The notes under the pieces are model-generated. The model had not been told where the DNA came from. It did no database searches and worked only from the letters and a program-made list of their open reading frames with translations. Shown one piece after another: positions 1 to 5,119 of a DNA stretch of 5,119 nucleotides (the first letter of the stretch is position 1; each line of letters opens with the position of its first letter). A program made the translations under genes and the position numbers. The DNA comes from Bacteroidota bacterium (GTDB lineage Bacteria > Bacteroidota > Bacteroidia > B-17B0 > B-17BO): NCBI GenBank assembly GCA_025356715.1, contig JANXRU010000130.1:1-5119 (forward strand), in the 5' to 3' direction.

Positions 1-149
1 GGTATAGTGTGTTTACTAATCATGTTAACACCTTCAATGATAGTTCTCATTTTTTTTGTATCAATTGATACAATTTTACCTTCTTGGCCTCTGGATTCGC
101 CAGATATTACTTTTACAGTATCGCCTTTTTTTAATTTTAATTTTGACAT
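1..149 (-). CDS. rplX: 50S ribosomal protein L24, N-terminal part (cut by window edge)
   Basis: L24 (uL24) binds 23S rRNA early and is one of the assembly-initiating proteins of the large subunit. It sits near the tunnel exit. The 49 complete codons visible begin MSKLKLKKGDTVKVISG and contain a KOW motif at about residues 7-33 (GDTVKVISG, then SRGQEGKIVSID). The GVN..SKHT segment that normally follows in L24 comes next, just before the edge. The rest of the gene, roughly half, lies beyond position 1. The ATG is 19 bases downstream of the rplN stop and the reading frame is open to the edge. The upstream leader is AGAGAAAAGAA, which is purine-rich but not a spaced Shine-Dalgarno. An A8 run lies inside the coding strand (plus-strand T8 at 50-57). 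rplN-rplX is the standard order. Identity is very likely; the length cannot be judged. Confidence 0.95.
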   Translation of the reverse strand, partial: MSKLKLKKGDTVKVISGESRGQEGKIVSIDTKKMRTIIEGVNMISKHTI

Positions 150-168
150 TTCTTTTCTCTATTATAAA

Positions 169-537
169 TTAAAGCACTTCTGGTGCTAATGAAATGATTT
201 TCATATATTGTTTATCACGTAATTCACGAGCAACAGGCCCGAAGATACGAGTTCCACGTATTTCATCTCCTTGATTTAACAATACGCAAGCATTGTCATC
301 AAAGCGGATATAAGAACCATCAGCACGACGGATTTCTTTTTTCACACGAACAACAACAGCTTTATGAACTGTTCCTTTTTTTACATTACCTGATGGTAAA
401 GCATGTTTAATAGTAACTACTATTTTATCTCCTATAGATGCATAACGTTTTTTAGTTCCACCTAATACGCGTATAACTAATACTTCTTTTGCTCCACTAT
501 TATCAGCTACTGCTAATCTTGATTCGTTTTGTACCAT
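169..537 (-). CDS. rplN: 50S ribosomal protein L14
   Basis: L14 (uL14) binds 23S rRNA on the subunit interface, contacts 16S rRNA through an inter-subunit bridge, and in other bacteria is the docking site of the silencing factor RsfS. The 122-residue product is close to the usual 122-123. It starts [18 protein letters not shown], the typical L14 N-terminus. The family signature as I know it fits residue by residue across positions 60-86: AVVV, a nine-residue spacer, DG, four residues, F79, N82 and VL at 85-86. The C-terminal [15 protein letters not shown] block (about 93-107) is intact. The gene starts 22 bases after the rpsQ stop. Its leader ends AATAAGAA, with no Shine-Dalgarno. No truncation or odd residue is seen. 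Confidence 0.98.
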   Translation of the reverse strand: MVQNESRLAVADNSGAKEVLVIRVLGGTKKRYASIGDKIVVTIKHALPSGNVKKGTVHKAVVVRVKKEIRRADGSYIRFDDNACVLLNQGDEIRGTRIFGPVARELRDKQYMKIISLAPEVL

Positions 538-559
538 TTCTTATTAACTTTCTAAAGTA

Positions 560-820
560 TTATTTAACTTTTTCTAAAACCTCAACTAAACGCCAGTTTT
601 TTGTTTTGCTTAATGGACGAGTTTCAGATATTTTCACTGTATCGCCAATACTACACTCATTTTTTTCATCATGAGCAACAAACGTTGATGTTTTGTTTAC
701 GAATTTACCGTATTTTGGATGTTTTACTTTACGCATTACTGCTACAACTATAGATTTCTCCATTTTGTTGCTTTTAACAATTCCAACTTTTTCTTTTCTT
801 AAATTTCTTTCTAATTCCAT
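560..820 (-). CDS. rpsQ: 30S ribosomal protein S17
   Basis: S17 (uS17) is a primary 16S rRNA-binding protein of the small-subunit body and acts early in 30S assembly. The 86-residue product is near the usual 80-90. It begins [17 protein letters not shown] and keeps the OB-fold core with the KMEKSIVV strand (19-26) and HPKYGKF (34-40). The family signature is exact at residues 59-71: G59 D60, then ISETRPLS. The gene begins only 8 bases after the rpmC stop, in a spacer too short for an independent entry site, so coupling with rpmC is likely. The start chosen gives the expected N-terminus. One cysteine (C56) lies near the signature; I attach no function to it. Confidence 0.98.
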   Translation of the reverse strand: MELERNLRKEKVGIVKSNKMEKSIVVAVMRKVKHPKYGKFVNKTSTFVAHDEKNECSIGDTVKISETRPLSKTKNWRLVEVLEKVK

Positions 821-828
821 TATTTCTA

Positions 829-1026
829 TTATTTAGAAGCTTTGTTTCTTTTTGTTAATTCTGTAGCCAAACGTGCAACTGTTTTACGAGTATCACGAAT
901 TTTGATTGGATTTTCGATTGGAGCTACAGTATGATTTAATTTTAACTTTGTTAAAACTGATTTCTCTTCTCTTACTTTTTCTTGTAATTCTGCTGTTGAC
1001 AAAGCAACGATATCTTTATTTTCCAT
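829..1026 (-). CDS. rpmC: 50S ribosomal protein L29
   Basis: L29 (uL29) is a small helical hairpin protein next to L23 at the polypeptide exit, where it contributes to the surface used by the signal recognition particle and trigger factor. The product has 65 residues against 63 in E. coli. It shows two predicted helices: one around 10-30 ([20 protein letters not shown]) and one around 40-62. The second holds the family pattern [15 protein letters not shown], in which P40, R44, R47 and the A51-R52 pair are the recognisable positions. The stretch between helices (HTVAPIE) is the usual turn. The gene lies 14 bases after the rplP stop, with leader TTTAGAATAAGAAA, and 8 bases before rpsQ. Small but fully supported by motif and context. 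Confidence 0.97.
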   Translation of the reverse strand: MENKDIVALSTAELQEKVREEKSVLTKLKLNHTVAPIENPIKIRDTRKTVARLATELTKRNKASK

Positions 1027-1040
1027 TTTCTTATTCTAAA

Positions 1041-1475
1041 TTATTTAACAACAACTTCTTCAACGAAATCTCTACGAATTACAAATTTAGTTACAATCGG
1101 TAATTTTTGTGCAGCTAAACGTAAAGCTTCTTTTGCTACATCTAAAGGAACACCTTCAGCTTCAAAAATCATACGACCTTTTTTAACTGGAGCAACCCAA
1201 TATTCAGGAGCACCTTTACCTTTACCCATACGAACCTCAGCTGGCTTCTTAGTAATTGGTTTGTCTGGAAAAATACGGATCCAAACTTGACCTTCACGTT
1301 TCATAAAACGTGTAATCGCAATACGAGCAGCTTCTATTTGACGAGAAGTAACCCAGCACTCATCTAATGCTTTTATTCCAAAAGATCCAAAGGCTAATTG
1401 ATCACCGCGTTTAACGATACCTCTGATTTTCATTTTGTGAGTTTTTCTATATTTTGTTCTTTTCGGTTGTAACAT
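1041..1475 (-). CDS. rplP: 50S ribosomal protein L16
   Basis: L16 (uL16) is a late-assembling large-subunit protein near the A site and peptidyl-transferase centre that helps position tRNA. The 144-residue product begins [14 protein letters not shown], the conserved L16 N-terminus. It then shows [22 protein letters not shown] (30-51), [13 protein letters not shown] (67-79) and [17 protein letters not shown] (81-97). R82 matches E. coli R81, the arginine hydroxylated by the oxygenase RoxA/YcfD in some bacteria. The protein is a few residues longer than E. coli L16 (136), mostly at the C-terminus (FVEEVVVK). It starts 38 bases after rpsC, the second-largest gap here, with A-rich leader AAAGATAATAGATC and no Shine-Dalgarno. 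Confidence 0.98.
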   Translation of the reverse strand: MLQPKRTKYRKTHKMKIRGIVKRGDQLAFGSFGIKALDECWVTSRQIEAARIAITRFMKREGQVWIRIFPDKPITKKPAEVRMGKGKGAPEYWVAPVKKGRMIFEAEGVPLDVAKEALRLAAQKLPIVTKFVIRRDFVEEVVVK

Positions 1476-1513
1476 GATCTATTATCTTTACTATTCTGAT
1501 TAATTACTTTTGG

Positions 1514-2245
1514 TTATCTTTTGTTATCTCTTTTTGGTCCGCGACCAGCAAATTTAGGAGCTGGAGCCGGAGCACCTTTTTTCTCTTTATCTAAACCAGC
1601 ATTAGGAGACAAATCACGTTTACCATAAATTTCACCTTTACAAATCCAAACTTTAATACCAATTCGTCCATAAGTTGTATGAGCTTCAGCGATTGCGAAA
1701 TCAATATCAGCACGCAATGTTTGTAATGGAGTACGTCCTTCTTTATATCCTTCAGAACGAGCCATCTCAGCACCACCTAAACGACCAGAAACTAATATTT
1801 TGATTCCTTCTGCACCCATACGCATAGTTGATGCGATAGACATTTTAGCAGCACGACGGAAAGAAATACGTCCTTCAATTTGACGAGCAATACTATCAGA
1901 AACTAAACGAGCATCTAATTCAGGACGTTTAATTTCAAAAATATTGATTTGAATTTCTTTCTTAGTAATTTTCTTTAATTCTTCTTTTAATTTATCTACT
2001 TCTTTTCCACCTTTACCAATGATGATACCTGGTCTAGCAGTATTGATAGTTACAGTAACTAATTTTAAAGTTCTTTCTATTACGATTTTTGAAATACTAC
2101 CTTTTGGTAAACGTGCTTTCACATATTCGCGGATTTTTACATCTTCTACTAATTTGTCAGCATAGTTTCTTCCACCAAACCAGTTAGAATCCCAACCTTT
2201 GATAACTCCTAAACGTAAACCTATTGGATTTGCTTTTTGTCCCAT
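1514..2245 (-). CDS. rpsC: 30S ribosomal protein S3
   Basis: S3 (uS3) forms part of the mRNA entry tunnel on the 30S head together with S4 and S5, and contributes to the ribosome's helicase activity. The 243-residue product begins [14 protein letters not shown], the classic start. The N-terminal type II KH domain carries its loop GIIIGKGG at 73-80. The C-terminal domain contains [11 protein letters not shown], in which R130, R131 and K134 correspond to the E. coli helicase residues R131, R132 and K135. It then has the conserved [13 protein letters not shown] (153-165) and [13 protein letters not shown] (193-205). Beyond about residue 212 the tail is low-complexity and basic ([13 protein letters not shown], then KRDNKR), about ten residues longer overall than E. 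coli S3. The leader has AAGGA, but it abuts the ATG with a 1-base gap, so it is not a functional Shine-Dalgarno spacing. Confidence 0.98.
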   Translation of the reverse strand: MGQKANPIGLRLGVIKGWDSNWFGGRNYADKLVEDVKIREYVKARLPKGSISKIVIERTLKLVTVTINTARPGIIIGKGGKEVDKLKEELKKITKKEIQINIFEIKRPELDARLVSDSIARQIEGRISFRRAAKMSIASTMRMGAEGIKILVSGRLGGAEMARSEGYKEGRTPLQTLRADIDFAIAEAHTTYGRIGIKVWICKGEIYGKRDLSPNAGLDKEKKGAPAPAPKFAGRGPKRDNKR

Positions 2246-2260
2246 TTCCTTATCTTAATT

Positions 2261-2710
2261 TTATTTATCTTCTGATTTACTGATTGCAGCTGCTTGTCTT
2301 ACAGCTTTTTTAGTACTAACAACTGCAGTACCTACTTCTAACGTTACATGGTTAGAACGTTTTCTGATTCTGTATCCACGACCTTGAGGCGCAGTACGTA
2401 AACGTTTTGCCATTAAAGCGCTATCTACCATTACAGAAGTAACAAATAATGTATTTTCTTCTGGACGAACACCAGTTTTAGCTTCGTAATTTGCAATAGC
2501 TGATTTTAATAATTTCTCTAAGCGAATTGATGCTTCACGAGTATTAAATTTCAATACATTTAATGCTTTATATGCTTCCATACCTCTCACTAAATCGCAT
2601 ACTTGACGCATTTTACGAGGTGAAGTTGGACATCTGTTAAGTTTTGCAAAATAAGTACTCTTATTTGCTTCTTTACGTGCCTCTGCTACTAATCTTTTTC
2701 TTTTACCCAT
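2261..2710 (-). CDS. rplV: 50S ribosomal protein L22, long form
   Basis: L22 (uL22) binds all six 23S rRNA domains and sends a beta-hairpin into the exit tunnel, where it forms the constriction with L4 and takes part in macrolide response and nascent-chain sensing. At 149 residues it is about 40 longer than E. coli L22 (110). The core starts at about residue 21 ([17 protein letters not shown]) and runs through [11 protein letters not shown]. The hairpin lies at about 98-120 ([20 protein letters not shown]), followed by SNHVTLEV. The first 20 residues ([18 protein letters not shown]) are a charged extension that I know from other Bacteroidota L22 proteins, which supports this start. The C-terminal tail after about residue 128 is Ala/Lys/Ser-rich. 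It lies 23 bases after the rpsS stop and 15 bases before rpsC. Confidence 0.97.
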   Translation of the reverse strand: MGKRKRLVAEARKEANKSTYFAKLNRCPTSPRKMRQVCDLVRGMEAYKALNVLKFNTREASIRLEKLLKSAIANYEAKTGVRPEENTLFVTSVMVDSALMAKRLRTAPQGRGYRIRKRSNHVTLEVGTAVVSTKKAVRQAAAISKSEDK

Positions 2711-2733
2711 GACTTAATTTCTTTATCGACTAA

Positions 2734-3003
2734 TTATTTCTTGTTATTACCTGCATGACCTTTGAACTGACGAGTTGCTGAGAACTCTCCCAATTTATGA
2801 CCTACCATGTTTTCTGTACAGTAAACTGGAATAAATTTATTTCCGTTATGAACAGCAAATGTATGTCCAACCATTTCAGGATAAATAACAGAACGACGAG
2901 CCCAAGTTTTTAGTACTGTCTTTTTGTTACTCTCATTCATTTGAGTAACTTTTTTCTCTAAATTGTGGTCTATAAAAGGACCTTTTTTTAATGATCTTGC
3001 CAT
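2734..3003 (-). CDS. rpsS: 30S ribosomal protein S19
   Basis: S19 (uS19) is a 30S head protein that pairs with S13 near the A and P sites and makes an inter-subunit bridge. The 89-residue product is near the usual 91-93. It begins [19 protein letters not shown] and carries [23 protein letters not shown] (32-54) and the signature region ending [20 protein letters not shown] (64-83). C62 sits where the family usually has an aliphatic residue (VYCTEN rather than VYVTEN), which is unusual but conservative. The gene follows the largest gap in the window (56 bases after rplB). That gap contains a short hairpin and an overlapping small frame, listed separately. The leader just before ATG is almost pure A (CTAAAAAATAAAAA). 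Confidence 0.98.
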   Translation of the reverse strand: MARSLKKGPFIDHNLEKKVTQMNESNKKTVLKTWARRSVIYPEMVGHTFAVHNGNKFIPVYCTENMVGHKLGEFSATRQFKGHAGNNKK

Positions 3004-3022
3004 TTTTTATTTTTTAGTTTTG

Positions 3023-3044
3023 AATCACGCTTTGTTTCGTGACC
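3023..3044 (-). promoter_or_regulatory. Short hairpin in the rplB-rpsS gap
   Basis: On the mRNA strand, TCACG (plus 3038-3042) and CGTGA (plus 3025-3029) are perfect inverted copies separated by an 8-base AAACAAAG loop. Two outer G-U pairs extend the stem to seven pairs. It ends 19 bases before the rpsS ATG. The right arm is followed by A-rich sequence, not a U tract, so it does not look like an intrinsic terminator. Being in the one wide gap of the operon it could protect or punctuate the mRNA or bind a protein, but five Watson-Crick pairs can arise by chance. Function is inferred only from position. Confidence 0.35.
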
Positions 3045-3059
3045 ATTAAACATTAATTA

Positions 3060-3884
3060 CTATTTACTTCTTTTTTTAATAATATGTTGGTTAGAAGACT
3101 TAGCCTTGTAACGAGTTTTGAATCCTTTAGCAGGAATACCGTTACGAGAACGAGGATGTCCACCTGAAGCACGACCTTCACCTCCACCCATTGGATGATC
3201 CACTGGATTCATCACAACTGGACGCGTACGTGAACGACGACCTAACCAACGAGAACGACCAGCTTTACCAGAAATCTCTAAACTATGATCAGGATTTGAG
3301 GTAGAACCTATAGTAGCTTTACAAGTAATTAAGATCATACGAACTTCACTTGAAGGCATACGTAAAATAGCATATTTACCATCACGAGCAGTTAATTGAG
3401 CAAAAGTTCCAGCACTACGTGCCATTGCTCCACCTTGACCTGGACGTAACTCAATGTTATGAATTACTGTACCTAATGGAATATCAGATAAGAACATACA
3501 GTTACCAACTTCTGGAGTTGCAGTTGCACCTGACATTACTTTTTTACCAACTTCTAATCCATGAGGAGCAAGGATATAACGTTTCTCGCCATCTTTATAA
3601 TGAATTAAAGCAATACGAGACGTACGATTTGGATCGTATTCAATTGAATGAACAATTCCTTCGATACCATCTTTATTACGTTTGAAATCAATAATACGGT
3701 ATTGTTTTTTATGACCACCACCGATGTTACGGATTGTCATTTTACCAGTATTATCACGTCCACCGCTGTTTTTAACCGAAGTTAATAAGCTTTTTTCAGG
3801 AACATTTGTAGTGATATCTGAATTATCAGTTGCTATTTTAAAACGTTGACTAGGAGTTAACGGTCTGAATTTCTTTAATGCCAT
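3060..3884 (-). CDS. rplB: 50S ribosomal protein L2
   Basis: L2 (uL2) is one of the most conserved large-subunit proteins. It is needed for subunit association and tRNA binding, close to the peptidyl-transferase centre. The 274-residue product matches the usual 273-276. The N-terminal OB-like domain has [20 protein letters not shown] (40-59), [13 protein letters not shown] (62-74) and [20 protein letters not shown] (83-102). The SH3-like domain has [19 protein letters not shown] (142-160). The C-terminal motif [20 protein letters not shown] lies at 225-244. H230 (counting Met) equals the functionally important E. coli H229. The following HPM in place of E. coli HPH is a form I know from Bacteroidota. 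It is the only gene here ending in TAG, and a TAA follows in frame. It starts 20 bases after rplW behind leader AAAAGATAAAAAAA. Confidence 0.99.
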   Translation of the reverse strand: MALKKFRPLTPSQRFKIATDNSDITTNVPEKSLLTSVKNSGGRDNTGKMTIRNIGGGHKKQYRIIDFKRNKDGIEGIVHSIEYDPNRTSRIALIHYKDGEKRYILAPHGLEVGKKVMSGATATPEVGNCMFLSDIPLGTVIHNIELRPGQGGAMARSAGTFAQLTARDGKYAILRMPSSEVRMILITCKATIGSTSNPDHSLEISGKAGRSRWLGRRSRTRPVVMNPVDHPMGGGEGRASGGHPRSRNGIPAKGFKTRYKAKSSNQHIIKKRSK

Positions 3885-3904
3885 TTTTTTTATCTTTTAT
3901 CAAA

Positions 3905-4195
3905 TTAAATATTAGCGTAAAAATCAATTGCTTCGCCAGATTTTAAAGTGACAAAAGCTCTTTTTGAACGGTTTACGCGGCCAACAGCAATACCACGAGT
4001 GGTGTTACGAGTTTTAACTTTACCAACGTATTGTTGAGTGTTTACTGACTCAACTTTAACACCGTACATTTTTTCAACAGCTTGTCTAATTTGTACTTTG
4101 TTGGCACTTCTATCAACTACAAAACCATAGCGATTCAACGTCTCGGCCAAAGTCGTCATCTTTTCGGTTATTATAGGCTTAATTAATATTTCCAT
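3905..4195 (-). CDS. rplW: 50S ribosomal protein L23
   Basis: L23 (uL23) sits at the polypeptide exit and is the main docking site for trigger factor and the signal recognition particle. The 96-residue product (E. coli 100) begins MEILIKPIITEKMTTL. The PIITEK box is the family hallmark, and E11 aligns with E. coli E18, the residue contacted by trigger factor. The region NKVQIRQAVEKMYGVKVESVNT (32-53) is the RNA-binding core. The extended loop follows (about 57-77, KVKTRN..RGIAVGRVNR), and the signature KRAFVTL is at 78-84. The C-terminus ends at GEAIDFYANI as expected. It lies 13 bases after rplD and 20 bases before rplB. No anomaly is seen. Confidence 0.98.
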   Translation of the reverse strand: MEILIKPIITEKMTTLAETLNRYGFVVDRSANKVQIRQAVEKMYGVKVESVNTQQYVGKVKTRNTTRGIAVGRVNRSKRAFVTLKSGEAIDFYANI

Positions 4196-4208
4196 TACTA
4201 TTTTTTTA

Positions 4209-4838
4209 TTATCTGTTTAAAATATCTTCTAACACTTTCACTGAACTTTCAGATAAAATTAATGTTTCAGCATTAACAATATCGTAAGTATTTAAATCTG
4301 AAGCCATTACAACTTTCGCGCCCTCTAAATTACGGGACGACAAATATACATTAATATTTGAATCACCCAACACTAATAAAGTCTTTTTATCAGATAAATT
4401 AAGATTCTTCATTAAATCAACGTAATTTTTTGTTTTAGGAGCTTCAAAATTAAAGTCTTCTAATACAGTAATTGCATTTTCTTTTGCTTTATAAGTTAAT
4501 GCAGAAGCACGAGCTAATACTTTTACTTTCTTATTTAATTTAAAAGAGTAATCGCGAGGACGAGGACCAAATGCGCGACCACCACCAATAAATAATGGGG
4601 ATTTCATTGATCCAGCACGAGCGCCACCAGTACCTTTTTGACGTTTCAACTTTTTAGTTGTACGAGAAATTTCAGCACGTTCTTTTGACTTGTGAGTTCC
4701 TTGACGTTGAGCAGCTAAAAAATGCTTCACATCTAAGTATATACTGTGATCACTTGGTTCAACACCATAAATCACATCTGCTAAATCTACTTTCTTAGCA
4801 GTTTTCTTTCCGCTTATGTTTATTACTTCTACTTGCAT
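4209..4838 (-). CDS. rplD: 50S ribosomal protein L4
   Basis: L4 (uL4) has a globular surface domain and a long loop that reaches the exit tunnel, where it forms the constriction with L22. In E. coli it also represses its own S10 operon through the leader mRNA. The 209-residue product (E. coli 201) has the loop at about 44-105, with [19 protein letters not shown], then [22 protein letters not shown] (66-87) and [15 protein letters not shown] (90-104). K68 aligns with E. coli K63, a site of macrolide-resistance changes; it is the wild-type lysine here. The C-terminal alpha/beta part has [14 protein letters not shown] and [10 protein letters not shown]. It starts 2 bases after the rplC stop, so translation is probably coupled. 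Whether autogenous control exists here cannot be told, as the operon leader is outside the window. Confidence 0.98.
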   Translation of the reverse strand: MQVEVINISGKKTAKKVDLADVIYGVEPSDHSIYLDVKHFLAAQRQGTHKSKERAEISRTTKKLKRQKGTGGARAGSMKSPLFIGGGRAFGPRPRDYSFKLNKKVKVLARASALTYKAKENAITVLEDFNFEAPKTKNYVDLMKNLNLSDKKTLLVLGDSNINVYLSSRNLEGAKVVMASDLNTYDIVNAETLILSESSVKVLEDILNR

Positions 4839-4840
4839 GA

Positions 4841-5119
4841 TTATTTCTCGATTATAACGTAAGACCCCTTAGCACCTGGAATCGAACCTTTGATTAATAA
4901 AAGATTCTTTTCTGCCATTATTTTAACAACTGTTAAATTTTGGATTTTTTTTCTATCACCACCCATTCTACCAGCCATACGCATACCTTTGAATACACGA
5001 GAAGGATCAGACGATGCACCTAATGAACCAGGAGCTCTTGAACGGTCATGTTGACCATGAGTTGAACCACCTACTCCACCAAATCCGTGACGTTTAACTA
5101 CACCTTGAAAACCTTTACC
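4841..5119 (-). CDS. rplC: 50S ribosomal protein L3, C-terminal part (cut by window edge)
   Basis: L3 (uL3) is an assembly-initiating 23S rRNA-binding protein whose central extension approaches the peptidyl-transferase centre. The last 92 codons are present in one open frame that ends TAA. They read [15 protein letters not shown] at the edge, then [20 protein letters not shown] (19-38 of the visible part), [17 protein letters not shown] (40-56), and the C-terminal [19 protein letters not shown]. These align throughout with E. coli L3 from about residue 115. The position equal to E. coli Q150, methylated there by PrmB, is a serine here. An A8 run lies in the coding strand (plus-strand T8 at 4945-4952). 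The stop is 2 bases before the rplD ATG. The N-terminal half lies outside the window. Confidence 0.97.
   Translation of the reverse strand, partial: GKGFQGVVKRHGFGGVGGSTHGQHDRSRAPGSLGASSDPSRVFKGMRMAGRMGGDRKKIQNLTVVKIMAEKNLLLIKGSIPGAKGSYVIIEK

Noticed and set aside
489..674. 61-codon plus-strand frame across rplN and rpsQ
   Set aside because: Antisense shadow of two well-identified genes, with a Phe/Leu-rich composition expected from reading A-rich genes backwards.
906..1103. 65-codon plus-strand frame with a very hydrophobic Leu-rich stretch
   Set aside because: It looks like a membrane segment but is the complement of Lys/Glu codons of rpmC and rplP. It has no independent support.
1476..1513. 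Regulatory element in the 38-base rpsC-rplP gap
   Set aside because: I looked for inverted repeats, a promoter or a small frame and found only A/T-rich sequence.
1591..1776. 61-codon minus-strand frame inside rpsC
   Set aside because: Alternative frame of rpsC. Its product lacks any motif, while the S3 frame is conserved throughout.
3023..3044. Rho-independent terminator between rplB and rpsS
   Set aside because: The stem is short and AT-containing, and is followed on the mRNA by A-rich rather than U-rich sequence. The downstream genes are essential members of the same cluster.
3419..3685. 88-codon plus-strand open frame inside rplB
   Set aside because: It lies fully antisense to strongly conserved L2 sequence. 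Its Leu/Tyr-rich product looks like the reverse complement of rplB codons and resembles no family.
3890..3910. Possible internal promoter (TAATTTG) at the rplW-rplB junction
   Set aside because: It is one base short of the Bacteroidota -7 element TAnnTTTG and has no TTTG at a suitable distance upstream that I could see. In AT-rich DNA near matches are frequent.

Overview
The window is a stretch of the conserved S10/spc ribosomal-protein gene cluster, read entirely from the minus strand. In transcription order (high to low coordinates) it holds rplC (3' part only), rplD, rplW, rplB, rpsS, rplV, rpsC, rplP, rpmC, rpsQ, rplN and rplX (5' part only). Every gene was identified from its own protein sequence, and the order is the classical bacterial one. 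Both window edges cut genes, so the operon promoter, rpsJ and the rest of the spc portion lie outside.

The DNA is AT-rich. The proteins look like those of Bacteroidota: L22 has the long, charged N-terminal extension, L2 has the HPMGGGEGR form of its C-terminal motif, S3 has a basic Ala/Pro-rich tail, and all start codons lack a properly spaced Shine-Dalgarno sequence and are preceded instead by A-rich leaders. I cannot fix the class. S19 and L22 resemble Bacteroidia/Sphingobacteriia types as I remember them, while other features fit Flavobacteriia.

Layout: genes are packed with gaps of 2 to 56 bases. rplC and rplD are 2 bases apart and rpmC and rpsQ 8 bases apart, which suggests one long mRNA with translational coupling. 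The longest gap (56 bases, between rplB and rpsS) is the only one holding visible extra structure: a short hairpin and a 21-codon reading frame that overlaps the rpsS start. Ten of the eleven visible stop codons are TAA. The exception is rplB, which ends TAG followed at once by an in-frame TAA.

Functionally the genes supply nine large-subunit proteins (L3, L4, L23, L2, L22, L16, L29, L14, L24) and three small-subunit proteins (S19, S3, S17). L2, L3, L4, L16 and L22 surround the peptidyl-transferase centre and exit tunnel, L23 and L29 form the tunnel exit platform, and S3 lines the mRNA entry. I see no mobile element, CRISPR array, RNA gene, intrinsic terminator or recognisable internal promoter, and no stretch over 300 bases without a gene. 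This is an ordinary housekeeping region. I did not find a new biological system, and the findings below are small-scale observations.
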